DNA of 64,000 bases from Micavibrio sp. (GTDB lineage: Bacteria > Pseudomonadota > Alphaproteobacteria > UBA9219), in contig DYDA01000002.1 in assembly GCA_020718105.1 (NCBI GenBank), positions 53,954 to 117,953 of the forward strand, read 5' to 3'. The first letter of the stretch is position 1; each line of letters begins with the position of its first letter. Under the pieces are notes generated by a model. That model was not told the DNA's origin and did not search any database. It saw only the letters and a list, made by a program, of their open reading frames with translations. Position numbers and translations under genes: made by a program. Of this stretch, positions 44,259-53,420 are shown piece after piece.

Positions 44259-45326
44259 TCATGTCAAAGAAAGATTGTTCTTTTTTTGGAAAGAACGAAG
44301 AGCGTCTAAACCAAAGTCCCTTACAACAGAACGGTAAACCTTATCATAATAAAGTCTTCCTACTTCTTTCGGATTTTCAAGACCAAAATGTGGCTCTGCA
44401 ATAGATCCTTCTGACGGAATGCGATCAGTTGACCCATTGGTAACCATAATAACAGTCCCACCATTCTTTCTCGTAAGCGCAGCCACTTGCCTATCATTAC
44501 CATGACCACGCAGACTATCTCCGAAATAATTAAAATGTTTCCAGTCATTCGACTGCGGTAACGCCGGAAGATGACGCGCATACCATGTAATTGACTCGGA
44601 TTTATTGACGGCTCCATGGTGAATTTCTGAATTTGTCGCCTCTGCTCCGGCTATAACAAAGTTCAGGTTCGATACGGTTGCTTCTTGATGAAAACGAGTT
44701 AACAAATCCAAAGCGCTTTGTGATGATTTTGTTACCATATCAGCCAGATCATCTGTAGAGATTTTGCCACCACCAAAACCCTGTTTAGCGGCAGTATGGA
44801 ATCCGACGCTCCAATCTTTTATTTCGGTTACAAGATGGGGGTGATGCTCTGCAAAGGCCTGCATTTCATCTTTCATAGTTTGAATAAATTTCTTCTCTTC
44901 ATAAGAGAAAGCGTAAGAATGCCTTGTGCCATCTGCCAGAGTTAAATCAGCTCCATTGCTACTGATGACAGGAAAGAAAGGTGCGCATCCCCCCATCACC
45001 TCAACAACCTGAGGAAAGTCTCGCCCCGTAATGGCAACAACCGTCCCTGGATAAAAATTTTGTTTCATTATCAATCCGGCGAGAAAACGGGGGTCAATTC
45101 TTCTTTGTGATGGGTCATGCAATAAAGGCATAACTGTACCATCAATATCAAACCCCTCCATACTAACAGGCGTGGCATAAAACTTTCCATCCCGCCCCTT
45201 ATCGATCATAGCGTTTTTATAAAATACTTTACCAGAACGCGAAACATCATTCATAACAAATTGTGGAACGGAAACTTCATAACGAGAGTCCGGATCACTT
45301 CCGATAACCAAACATTTATGAGGCAT
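44259..45326 (-). CDS. HAD-family phosphatase, trehalose-phosphatase-like
   Basis: 355 residues. HAD motif I is in FDIDGTVMP, motif II in VVAITGR, and the last acidic motif in FNYFGDSLRG. The NKSESITWYA block resembles the motif III region of type IIB/trehalose-6-phosphate phosphatases. Sugar phosphate is the probable substrate. The first 40 residues are extra. AAAGGAA precedes the ATG at 45326; the frame is open further upstream. The neighbours are a hexapeptide-repeat protein and a glucokinase, so a sugar role fits. Confidence 0.7.
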   Translation of the reverse strand: MPHKCLVIGSDPDSRYEVSVPQFVMNDVSRSGKVFYKNAMIDKGRDGKFYATPVSMEGFDIDGTVMPLLHDPSQRRIDPRFLAGLIMKQNFYPGTVVAITGRDFPQVVEVMGGCAPFFPVISSNGADLTLADGTRHSYAFSYEEKKFIQTMKDEMQAFAEHHPHLVTEIKDWSVGFHTAAKQGFGGGKISTDDLADMVTKSSQSALDLLTRFHQEATVSNLNFVIAGAEATNSEIHHGAVNKSESITWYARHLPALPQSNDWKHFNYFGDSLRGHGNDRQVAALTRKNGGTVIMVTNGSTDRIPSEGSIAEPHFGLENPKEVGRLYYDKVYRSVVRDFGLDALRSFQKKNNLSLT

Positions 45327-45473
45327 ATAATTTCCTTTCTTGTCCAAGTCAAAAAATAACCCGCGTACTAGCCATCTCCTTATGTGCAAGCATTTTAGCA
45401 CAAATAAGACAGAGAAATTACAGGTTTTTTACTTTCATTGGGATTTAAAGGTGGTTGAGGATGTGGGCCTTAA

Positions 45474-46844
45474 TCAAATCTTTGCGATAAGATTTTTTAT
45501 ACGCTTGATTTGCATAGCAGGACGTTGACACTGTTCAATCAAGGTTTTCTTAACAATGTTGATATCCATGACCATTATTCTAGCCCGAAGCTTAAGTCGT
45601 TGATTTTCACAGGCCATAAAATCATTCATAATTTCAGAAACCTTATAGATATTGTCAGGGCCGAGGGTTGAGACAACCTTTCCCTCCCCCACAACAACAG
45701 ACATAGGCGGCACAGATTCTTTAAGCTCGGCCCCAGCGGCCAAAACGCTTCCATCACCAATTGTTAATGTTTGCCCTTCTTTTGCTGTGATCTTGACTTT
45801 AGCACCACACCAAACGCCTTTGCCAAAAATAACCTTAGCACCCGTTGGAACTGTAATTTCTGATTCAGGTGCCAAAAATGTTTTGTCATCGATGACAAGC
45901 TCGCCATCAATTTTCAGCAATGAGCCCGTGTTGATCAATATATTATTGCCAAGAACAATCTTTCCATCCCCGACGATGTAATTGGGTGGGAAGAATAACC
46001 CATTGCGCAGTTTTTCTTCACTCGCTTCAGGGAAAAATTGAGCCAGTTTTTTGATATCTTTAATAGCCTCATGATCAACAATTTTTGTTCCCTGAGGTAA
46101 AGGATTAGAAACTTTAGACGTTAGGGAATCATCAGGCAATGTTATGCCAAGCTCTTTTGCTTTTTCGCCAAGCAACTTTATTCCCGCCTCATTCAACCGC
46201 GCGTTTAAATTGGGCGAATGAGAGCCTTTATTAAAGTAAGCTTCTCCTTGAAGAAGGATCTTATTAACGCCAGCAGAAACGGCGTAATCTGGAACACTTT
46301 TGCTGACAATAGAGCCCGGCAAGACAATGCTTTCTTTTCCAATCTCAACAGCATCAGCAAGTCCAGGATTTAATACAATGGTGCCCGCTCCTACAATCGC
46401 GTTGTCTTTGATTTCTATGGGGCCGATCAAAAGCAAATGGCGTTGAGCCGGATGCATGGGGTGACCAACGGTAACAATCTGAGCCGATTCCCCAACAATA
46501 ACGTCGTTACCGAATGTTATAAATCCATGAGCAAGAAGCTTTGCCCCATGACAAAGCTCAACATTATTGCCAAGATAAACCTTTTGGAACCATTCTCCGC
46601 CAAAAGGCGCTTCATCAACTTTGGAAAGAACAAGGCTGTTGACCGCAGCGGAATCGCTGGCGGAAAATAAAGCCTCTAAGTCGTTTGGGGAACGACTCTT
46701 ATCATAAGAAACATAGTTGTGAACATCCAAGGCATACAGCAAACGGATTACATCGCTGCAATGTTCAAAATACGGCTGACCTTTCGGATTCTCAAAAATC
46801 TCCAAATTAGCATCGGCCATTTCTTGATTGAATTGTTCAGACAT
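45474..46844 (-). CDS. Two-part left-handed beta-helix (hexapeptide repeat) acyltransferase-like protein
   Basis: 456 residues. The first beta-helix (about 90-195) has the pattern of NodL/LacA-type acetyltransferases: VTVGHPMHPAQRH, PIEIKDNAIVGAGTIVLNPG, SIVLPGSIVSKSVPDYAVSAG. A second helix (about 290-400) repeats VIGxG-like turns (IVGDGKIVLGNNILINTG). The final 50 residues are helical and basic. Acceptor is unknown, a sugar is likely. GGAGGA lies before the ATG. It is unusual to see two helices in one chain. It lies between the phosphatase and glucokinase genes. Confidence 0.75.
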   Translation of the reverse strand: MSEQFNQEMADANLEIFENPKGQPYFEHCSDVIRLLYALDVHNYVSYDKSRSPNDLEALFSASDSAAVNSLVLSKVDEAPFGGEWFQKVYLGNNVELCHGAKLLAHGFITFGNDVIVGESAQIVTVGHPMHPAQRHLLLIGPIEIKDNAIVGAGTIVLNPGLADAVEIGKESIVLPGSIVSKSVPDYAVSAGVNKILLQGEAYFNKGSHSPNLNARLNEAGIKLLGEKAKELGITLPDDSLTSKVSNPLPQGTKIVDHEAIKDIKKLAQFFPEASEEKLRNGLFFPPNYIVGDGKIVLGNNILINTGSLLKIDGELVIDDKTFLAPESEITVPTGAKVIFGKGVWCGAKVKITAKEGQTLTIGDGSVLAAGAELKESVPPMSVVVGEGKVVSTLGPDNIYKVSEIMNDFMACENQRLKLRARIMVMDINIVKKTLIEQCQRPAMQIKRIKNLIAKI

Positions 46845-46894
46845 TGTTCCTCCAACTTTTGTTTTAGAATAAGGGAAGTTTCTAGATGACTGCC

Positions 46895-47854
46895 TTAGTG
46901 CTTTAGAGCTTTTTCAACAACAACGCGAAGACCTGCAAAAGCAGGAATATCGGAAAGAACACGAATAACCGGCACCTTCCTCAACATCTCTGCCATTTGT
47001 GGGTTGGTCGAGAATCGTTCAAGAAATCTTTTTTGATCGAAATCCCCAGCCATTTTTTCAAGAACGCCGCCCGTGAGATAAACGCCACCGAGGGCGTTAT
47101 AGGAAAGCGCAATTTGGCTTGCGAAACTTCCAAAGATGGCTGAAAAATCGTCAAGAACCTGAGCGCATAATTTATCCCCCGACCGTGCCCACTCAACAAC
47201 GTCGGCAGGAATGCATGGTTTGGGGGCTTCCCCGATGAGTTCGCAATTGGCTTGATATAAATTAACAAGGCCTGGCCCGGAAACTAAATTCTCGGCTGAC
47301 ACAAAACCAAGGCTATGAGAAAGAAATTTGATAAGATTCTTCTCTCTTTCATTGGCGGGCGCATAGCGTGTGTGCCCTGATTCTGTCGTAATAGGTTCAT
47401 AGTCACCTGACATGACTGGCTTTAACGCGGCAACCCCCAACCCTGTTCCAGGCCCCATAACGATCATGGGATGACGGGCAGAAAATTGGCCAGCTTGTAG
47501 AACGCTTTTCTCTTCTGGAGGTAAGGCCGTGATGGCAACGGCAACCGCTTCGAAATCGTTCAGGATAAAGACGTTTTGCGTCCCAATCTCTTTGATTATT
47601 TCATGACGATCACAAACCCAATCACAATTGGTGAGCGGCACAACGTCTCCAAGAACGGGGCCAGCCACCGCAAGGGCAACAGCTACGATGGTAGCGTCAG
47701 GAGAAAGAGTGGAGCGATAATCAAGAAGGGCTCCCATTAATGTCGGGTTTTCTCTCACTTGATAAATTTTTATATCCGCAATAACGCCCTGTTCATTGAC
47801 CGTCGCAAAGCGGGCGTTAGTACCACCGATATCGGCAAGAATGCTGCATTTCAT
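46895..47854 (-). CDS. glk: Glucokinase
   Basis: 319 residues; phosphorylates glucose with ATP. The N-terminal phosphate motif ADIGGTNARFATV and GPGTGLGVAALKPV are characteristic of the proteobacterial glucokinase family, as are YLTGGVLEKM near the C-terminus and the substrate-site ESGHTRYAP block. AGGGAT lies 6 nt before the ATG. Neighbours on the same strand are sugar-related proteins. Confidence 0.95.
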   Translation of the reverse strand: MKCSILADIGGTNARFATVNEQGVIADIKIYQVRENPTLMGALLDYRSTLSPDATIVAVALAVAGPVLGDVVPLTNCDWVCDRHEIIKEIGTQNVFILNDFEAVAVAITALPPEEKSVLQAGQFSARHPMIVMGPGTGLGVAALKPVMSGDYEPITTESGHTRYAPANEREKNLIKFLSHSLGFVSAENLVSGPGLVNLYQANCELIGEAPKPCIPADVVEWARSGDKLCAQVLDDFSAIFGSFASQIALSYNALGGVYLTGGVLEKMAGDFDQKRFLERFSTNPQMAEMLRKVPVIRVLSDIPAFAGLRVVVEKALKH

Positions 47855-48080
47855 TTTATCTTATCCCTCTTGAGTCGCGTTAACCACTAAAGACACAAGA
47901 GTGCATAATATAAAGCAGCAAGAAAGATCAAGCCCTTTCTTTCTGCTAACACATTGCTTTTGAGGGAAAAATTGCTGCAACTGCGAAGAGAAAGGGCTCT
48001 TCCTTTATAGCGCGCAAAGGTACCCTAGACAGGGAGCAATATGCTGCATCTGCGAAAGGGATGGCCACTATACAGTCAGA

Positions 48081-48683
48081 TCAGCGCGTTAATGGTGGGG
48101 GAGTCTTTTTGCCACCACGGCTAATCATTGGGAAATGTGCTTTAATAGAATGTTTGGTTTCCGGCGTGATGCCTGTTTTGGCCATCATCTGTGTCACAAC
48201 GCGACAGAATGATTTATTAGTCCATCCGTCATTAAACGCATCGGCGGCGACAACAAGACGTTGAGCCATTTCCTTTTTCTCCTGCTCTATATAGGAACGT
48301 GTCACAAGGTTTTCCCATAGCGTACTAACAGCTTTGCTCATACTTGTTTCAATGAAAGCAGAAGATGCAACATCGCGCGAAATTTCAATACATTCATCCG
48401 TCCGCCCTTGCTCGCAAGCGGTCTGAACGCATGATTTATAGGCTTTAATAAGCAAAGCATCGAAAATAATATGCTCCCGTGTGCGCGAAGAACAGGGGGG
48501 ACGCAAGGCGTTAGTGTACCCAGCGATATTGGCGATTTGGCGCGCCCCTGCAACGGGACAAACATCAACTTCACGGAAGGTTCTCAGAAGGGCTATTGTA
48601 AGACTTTCAACACCTTTAAGGGGGACAGCGAGGGAAGTCATGCTCAAAATCTTGTTCTGATCATCATGATTGAGTCGTGTCAT
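48081..48683 (-). CDS. Unknown soluble protein
   Basis: 200 residues, predicted cytosolic and helical, with eight cysteines scattered (for example VCPVAG, PPCSSR, SCVQTAC, ECIEIS). The perfect binding site AGGAGG 6 nt before the ATG at 48683 picks this start over 48728. No family recognised. It lies on the same strand as glk and could form a unit with the sugar genes, although 226 nt separate them. Confidence 0.6.
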   Translation of the reverse strand: MTRLNHDDQNKILSMTSLAVPLKGVESLTIALLRTFREVDVCPVAGARQIANIAGYTNALRPPCSSRTREHIIFDALLIKAYKSCVQTACEQGRTDECIEISRDVASSAFIETSMSKAVSTLWENLVTRSYIEQEKKEMAQRLVVAADAFNDGWTNKSFCRVVTQMMAKTGITPETKHSIKAHFPMISRGGKKTPPPLTR

Positions 48684-48923
48684 AATTCCTCCTAGGTAAA
48701 ACATAAGGAAAAAATCTTGCAGACACACTTTACCATTTTTGCGCCGTTAAAACAATTCACGCAAATAGTTTCATAGTTTTTTGTTATGCTTAATGGAAAA
48801 CAAAGACTCCATCGTTTCTTCCTTTTTTCTTTGACGAGAATGTAACGGCTAGCCATTATAGGACGTGCATTCTGCGAACAGACAAGATGAGCGGAATTTT
48901 AATAAATAAGGTCGTTTATCAAC

Positions 48924-49817
48924 ATGTTCTTTCAACAACCACAACAAAAAATTGGCCTTAAGAAAGGTTCTCTAACTTGTGAGGTCTGGCCTAAAGTTGG
49001 CGGTAGCATTGCCTCATTGGATATGAAAAAAGATAAAAACATTCATCTGTTACGTCCCACGCCTCTTCAGGATCGATATACTATAGCGGATATGGCCTGT
49101 TTTCCTTTGGTTCCCTATTCGAACAGGATTAAGAACGGGGCCTTTGTTTTTGAAGGTCGCCGAATTTGTATCCCACGTGGCCCGAATGATTTGGAACACG
49201 CTTTACATGGCCATGGCTGGTGTAATCCTTGGACGGTTCAGGAGCAAAAGCAAGATCGGGTTCGCATGAGCTTTAATCGCGTTGAGGATGATGCATGGCC
49301 CTTTTCCTATCGCGCCGAACAGGAAGTGACCCTTAATGAGAATGGTCTTGATATCGTTCTTTCTCTCAAGAATACAGGAACGGGAAATATGCCCGCTGGC
49401 TTGGGCCTGCACCCCTATTTCCCAAAACCACGCGACACGACTTTGCAAGCGCCTGTTCAAGGCGTATGGCTGACGACTCCCGACGTTATCCCTACCGAAC
49501 GCATCAAAGTGCCGTCCAACTGGGATATAAATGCCGGTCTTGCTCTGGATACCCCAGTTCTTGATAATTGTTTTGTTGGTTGGAGTGGAAGAGCACAGCT
49601 CACATGGCCGCAACTGGAAAAAACGCTGAACATAAGTTCAGACGTTGCCAAAAACCTCGTTATCTACTGTCCAAAAGATAAGAATTTCGTCTGTGTTGAG
49701 CCTGTCACAAATATCATCGACGCGCACAACCGTATTAACCTCGGCGAAGTGGATACTGGGCTTGTCTCGCTTCGTCCAAACGAGAAAATCTCAATGGGAA
49801 TGAGGCTGGAACTTTAA
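48924..49817 (+). CDS. Aldose 1-epimerase family protein
   Basis: 297 residues; interconverts alpha and beta forms of aldoses in characterised members. The conserved catalytic histidine region is seen in EHALHGHGWCNPW, with CFPLVPYSNRIKNGAF, GLGLHPYFPKP, and DNCFVGWSGRAQLTWP near the glutamate site. It is a galactose-mutarotase-type beta sandwich. Its place next to glucokinase and other sugar genes fits. Transcribed away from them. Confidence 0.87.
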   Translation: MFFQQPQQKIGLKKGSLTCEVWPKVGGSIASLDMKKDKNIHLLRPTPLQDRYTIADMACFPLVPYSNRIKNGAFVFEGRRICIPRGPNDLEHALHGHGWCNPWTVQEQKQDRVRMSFNRVEDDAWPFSYRAEQEVTLNENGLDIVLSLKNTGTGNMPAGLGLHPYFPKPRDTTLQAPVQGVWLTTPDVIPTERIKVPSNWDINAGLALDTPVLDNCFVGWSGRAQLTWPQLEKTLNISSDVAKNLVIYCPKDKNFVCVEPVTNIIDAHNRINLGEVDTGLVSLRPNEKISMGMRLEL

Positions 49818-49832
49818 CTTTCAGCCCTAATT

Positions 49833-50162
49833 TCAAGAAATGTCTTTTGCCTGTCCATCGATGTCTTTGCTTTTCTCCGCCGGAAAAGGGGCGAAGGGGA
49901 AGGGTTTTTCGTCTGAGGAGAAGGTCAGGTAACGCGTGACCTGCGCCTGATAAGTGGCGAGGTTTGCACCAAACTCGGCGAGGCCGACAAAGGAATGGCC
50001 GCCAAACAACTTCGCCAAAAACTGGAAGATAGAGGTGGCGAACGTCAGGATGATGGTCAGATAAAAGGCAAAGCCGAACACGACCAGATACACAAAGCGC
50101 AGCCATGTGTCCTTGTCCTTGACGTTCTTTTTCAGGGCTTCTTCATCGATGAGATCGTTCAT
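49833..50162 (-). CDS. DUF4389 family membrane protein
   Basis: 109 residues with one or two hydrophobic segments (RFVYLVVFGFAFYLTIILTFATSIFQFL) after an acidic N-terminus, then a short tail ending in an Asp/Lys-rich stretch. DUF4389 proteins are small inner-membrane proteins of unknown role. AGAGG lies before the ATG. It lies 16 nt past the converging epimerase stop. Confidence 0.75.
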   Translation of the reverse strand: MNDLIDEEALKKNVKDKDTWLRFVYLVVFGFAFYLTIILTFATSIFQFLAKLFGGHSFVGLAEFGANLATYQAQVTRYLTFSSDEKPFPFAPFPAEKSKDIDGQAKDIS

Positions 50163-50251
50163 AGCTTGCCTCTTAAGGTTATTTGTTCAAAGGATCATAG
50201 CGCGGAACAGCGGCAAACGCAAAACTTCTGTCAACGCCCTCTAACCACTGT

Positions 50252-51451
50252 CTAAATCATCGTTTCCGTTGAGAACAAGCGGCGGTGTTCCTTCACCGCG
50301 AAGCGATCCGTCATTCCCGCGATATAGTCGGCGATGATTCGCGCCTTAAAGGCTTCCTCAGTTTCGCGCCCACGAACTTTGGCATACCATTCATTCGGCA
50401 GGCAGTCCGGCTTTTCCATCAGAAAGACGAACATATCCTTGACGATTCGCTCTGCCTTCGCGCAAACGCGGTTCACGCGGCTGTGGCCGTACATCCTCTT
50501 TTTCAGGAAGTCGCGAAGAACGCGCATATTCTGCTGCATCGCAAAGCTAAAGCAAACGGTTGGCTCCTTAGCCTTACGCACATCAGCGGCACATGAGATT
50601 TTGAGGCGCGAGATCGTTGCACGGGTCGAGTCCAACATATCCGTAATCATTGAGCCGATCACCTGCCTGACAACCGCATGAACAATACGATCATTTTCAG
50701 CCGTCGGATAATGCCGTTTAATATCTTCCAAAATCGGCCCGAAAAGAGGCAACGCCTTAAGCTCCTCAAAGCTAAAAAATCCGGCGCGATAGCCATCATC
50801 AATATCATGTGTGTTATAGGCGATGTCATCCGCTATCGCGGCGACTTGTGATTCCGGCCCAGCGAAGTGATGAAGATCAAGATCAAATAGAACATTAAAC
50901 TCGGCAATCGTGGCGGGGATAGGCTCCCCCGCTTTGTCGGCCAGCAAGGGGCCGTTATGTTTGGCGATGCCTTCCAGCGTTTCCCACGTCAGGTTAAGAC
51001 CATCAAAATCCAAATAGCGATGCTCCATCTGCGTCAGCACGCGGAACGTCTGCTCATTATGCGAAAAGCCGCCATAGGGCTTCATCAACTCGGCCAAAGC
51101 CCATTCGCCTGCATGGCCAAAACACGTGTGCCCCAAATCATGAGAAAGCGCGATGGCATCCGTCAGATCCTCATTAAACCCTAAGGTTCTTGCCGCCGCG
51201 CAGGCAATTTGCGCGACTTCCAGCGTGTGGGTCAGGCGCGTGCGATAATAATCGCCCTCGTTTTCAATGAAGACCTGCGTCTTATTCCGCAGCTTGCGAA
51301 AGCCGCCCGAATGGATGATGCGGTCACGGTCGCGCTGAAACTCGGTGCGCGTTTCGCTGGGTGTTTCGGGGATCAGCCGACCGCGAGTCTCTTCTGCGCG
51401 GGTGGCATAGGGGGCAAGCTCTCGGCTGCTATCTTGCATGTATTTTGTCAT
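50252..51451 (-). CDS. dgt: Deoxyguanosinetriphosphate triphosphohydrolase-like protein
   Basis: 399 residues, HD-domain dNTPase that hydrolyses dGTP (and in some types other dNTPs) to deoxynucleoside and triphosphate. The metal site includes HTLEVAQIA and ALSHDLGHTCFGHAGE, and RLTHTLEVAQ is typical. The C-terminal half, helical, has KRMYGHSRVN, which marks the type-2 group. It limits the dNTP pool and mutation. ATG 51451, next ATG four codons on. Confidence 0.93.
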   Translation of the reverse strand: MTKYMQDSSRELAPYATRAEETRGRLIPETPSETRTEFQRDRDRIIHSGGFRKLRNKTQVFIENEGDYYRTRLTHTLEVAQIACAAARTLGFNEDLTDAIALSHDLGHTCFGHAGEWALAELMKPYGGFSHNEQTFRVLTQMEHRYLDFDGLNLTWETLEGIAKHNGPLLADKAGEPIPATIAEFNVLFDLDLHHFAGPESQVAAIADDIAYNTHDIDDGYRAGFFSFEELKALPLFGPILEDIKRHYPTAENDRIVHAVVRQVIGSMITDMLDSTRATISRLKISCAADVRKAKEPTVCFSFAMQQNMRVLRDFLKKRMYGHSRVNRVCAKAERIVKDMFVFLMEKPDCLPNEWYAKVRGRETEEAFKARIIADYIAGMTDRFAVKEHRRLFSTETMI

Positions 51452-51508
51452 AAGCGCAGATTAGCGGTAGAATAAGAACTTGGCTAGAGTCTTTCTTATC
51501 CACCTTTG

Positions 51509-51648
51509 TCATTCCCGCGAAGGCGGGAATCCAGCGCCGAGCGTCCGCGAGGCGTATGAGTCAAAACAGCATGTTTTCTGCATCTTTTTGACTCACATGC
51601 GCGGCAGACGCCGCGCAGCTGGATCCCCGCTTTCGCGAGGATGACACA
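51509..51648. repeat. Family-1 composite repeat, GAGTCA type
   Basis: Starts GTCATTCCCGCGAAGGCGGG and ends GGATCCCCGCTTTCGCGAGG ATGAC. The middle has the 28-nt module shared with the copies at 60-87 and about 57603, then TGAGTCA / TGACTCA inverted (51557-51593 area). Between the divergent dgt and xth genes, and thus in their promoter region. Confidence 0.8.
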
Positions 51649-51675
51649 AATATAACAAAATTGACGGGAACAAAA

Positions 51676-52455
51676 ATGCGTATTGCAACATGGAATGTGA
51701 ACTCGGTTCGGGCGAGGCTGGTGAACATCACCAGCTGGCTAGAGGCCGCGCATCCCGATGTTTTGCTGTTGCAGGAAATCAAGTGCGAGACAGACGCCTT
51801 TCCGCGCTTTGAGTTTGAGGCAATGGGCTACAAGTGTCACGTCATCGGCCAGAAAAGCTATAACGGCGTTGCGTTGCTTTCCCTTCATCCGGCCACGGAG
51901 GTACTGGACACCCTGCCCCTTCTATCGCCAAACGATCCAGTGGACGCGCAGGCGCGGTATATCGAGGCGACTGTGATGGGCGTGCGGATCGCCTCACTCT
52001 ACCTGCCCAACGGCAACCCCGTTGGCACGGAAAAGTACGACTTTAAACTGGCGTGGATGGCGCGGCTTAAGGCGCATTGCGCCGCGATGTTGGCCAGCGA
52101 GACGCCGTTCGTCCTTGGCGGCGATTTCAACGTCATCCCCGAAGAGCTGGACGTGTACGATCCCAAAGGATGGGAGGGCGACGCCCTCTTTCAGCCGCGC
52201 ACCCGTGCCGCCTATCGCGCCATTTTGAACCTAGGCATTACCGAGGCTTTTCGCGCCCTGCATCCCACAACGCAGTCCTATAGCTTTTGGGATTATCAGG
52301 CGGGCGCTTGGCAGCGCGACCTTGGCCTGAGGATCGATCATTTTTTCTTATCGCCTGAAATGGCCGACCGCCTGATCGCCTGCGACATTGATCGTGAGCC
52401 CCGCGGCAAGGAAAAAGCCTCTGACCACACGCCCGTGGTGCTGACGGTGAAATAA
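51676..52455 (+). CDS. xth: Exodeoxyribonuclease III
   Basis: Repair enzyme (AP endonuclease, 3'-exonuclease) of 259 residues, typical length. Family blocks MRIATWNVNSVRARL, LLLQEIKCE (metal Glu), GGDFNVIPEELD, and the end RIDHFFLSPEM with SDHTPVVL. The ATG at 51676 is used; the frame is open five codons before. It lies next to a family-1 repeat. Confidence 0.96.
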   Translation: MRIATWNVNSVRARLVNITSWLEAAHPDVLLLQEIKCETDAFPRFEFEAMGYKCHVIGQKSYNGVALLSLHPATEVLDTLPLLSPNDPVDAQARYIEATVMGVRIASLYLPNGNPVGTEKYDFKLAWMARLKAHCAAMLASETPFVLGGDFNVIPEELDVYDPKGWEGDALFQPRTRAAYRAILNLGITEAFRALHPTTQSYSFWDYQAGAWQRDLGLRIDHFFLSPEMADRLIACDIDREPRGKEKASDHTPVVLTVK

Positions 52456-52490
52456 AAAAGAGGGAGAGCTTTCGCCCTCCCCCCATTCTA
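52456..52490 (-). terminator. Terminator of the secreted-protein gene
   Basis: Minus strand: GGGAGGGC-GAAA-GCTCTCCC, one mismatch in the stem, then TCTTTTTTATT. Almost the same hairpin follows carD at 53366-53394. Confidence 0.8.
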
Positions 52491-52499
52491 TTTAGACGT

Positions 52500-53264
52500 T
52501 CACTGTGGGCCAGTGGGGCACAGCGGTTTTGAAGAAGACTTCGGTACGGCAGGCAGAACCATTTCAAGCGTTTCTCGCGCCTCTTTCCTATCGATACGCT
52601 CCCCTTGTTGCCCGCCTAATGTTGGTTGGCGCTCTGGATGGAAGGGGGTAGGAAAGACAAGGTCTCTGCCATCAGACAACGTTAAGATGGTTGTGCCACC
52701 ATCTCTGAATCGACTTGCGTTCGCTACTGTTTCACTCTTGACAATTTTACCCTTAACAACTTCAAAAACCTGCATGGTCTTATAATAATCAGGTGATTTT
52801 GCGTTTTTATTGGCTATATAGACAACCGTCTTTGATCCAAATTGAGCCGCTCCCTGTATCTCCCACTCAGCAGGCAGCGGGTTCAATTTAAACGTCCCCC
52901 CATGAGAGTCCTTCTCTGTAAATGACTTCACGCTTCCATCATTACACGTGACCGTAACAGTTCTGTCCTTGTCATAATCATAAAGAGAACCACCCTCAAA
53001 CGAGATTTTTGTTCCTTCTTCATCCGATATTTGGCCAAGTCCTTTAATGGCATTACAATCGTTTGTTCCTTTGGCACAATAAAAGTATTCGTCGCCGAAC
53101 TTACCGGATGTAACAATTGTTCCCGCTTGGCCTGTATAGGTTTTTTGGACGCCATATTCGTCGCTGGTAACGGCAGCCGTTCCTTGATGTGGAGCAAGAA
53201 GGCTGAGTGCAGCCATCGAAAAACCAATAACTGAATAGGTCATCTTTTTTCCAAGATTTTTCAT
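52500..53264 (-). CDS. Secreted protein, unknown
   Basis: 254 residues. A signal peptide at the N-terminus (KKMTYSVIGFSMAALSLLAPHQGTA) is followed by a periplasmic or exported part with a repeated-strand look (YGVQKTYTGQAGTIVTSGKFGDEYFYCAKG). Three cysteines lie in mature part (YCAKGTNDCNAIK, VTCNDGS), and one near the end (LCPTG). No family recognised. The start at 53264 has AAAGGAG; an ATG further upstream has none. Between carD and xth with its own terminator. Confidence 0.65.
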   Translation of the reverse strand: MKNLGKKMTYSVIGFSMAALSLLAPHQGTAAVTSDEYGVQKTYTGQAGTIVTSGKFGDEYFYCAKGTNDCNAIKGLGQISDEEGTKISFEGGSLYDYDKDRTVTVTCNDGSVKSFTEKDSHGGTFKLNPLPAEWEIQGAAQFGSKTVVYIANKNAKSPDYYKTMQVFEVVKGKIVKSETVANASRFRDGGTTILTLSDGRDLVFPTPFHPERQPTLGGQQGERIDRKEARETLEMVLPAVPKSSSKPLCPTGPQ

Positions 53265-53365
53265 AAACAAACTCCTTTGATTAGTTATCTGAACACGCCG
53301 ATTAATCATTTTCGTCATTATACAACTAATCCTGTTAATTTTGCATAAACGCTAATACTTTCACG

Positions 53366-53394
53366 AAAAAAAGGGGGAGAGCTTTCGCCCTCCC
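53366..53394 (-). terminator. Terminator of carD
   Basis: Minus strand: GGGGAGGGCGAAAGCTCTCC hairpin plus TTTTTTT. It is preceded by AGAGTTTAGAG and CAGAGTTCAG, the same short motif seen after rpoA. Confidence 0.85.
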
Positions 53395-53420
53395 CTGAAC
53401 TCTGATCTCTAAACTCTAAC

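Noticed and set aside
51509-51648. CRISPR-like appearance of repeated palindromes
   Set aside because: Copies are single and scattered, not in an array with regular spacers; no cas gene is present.
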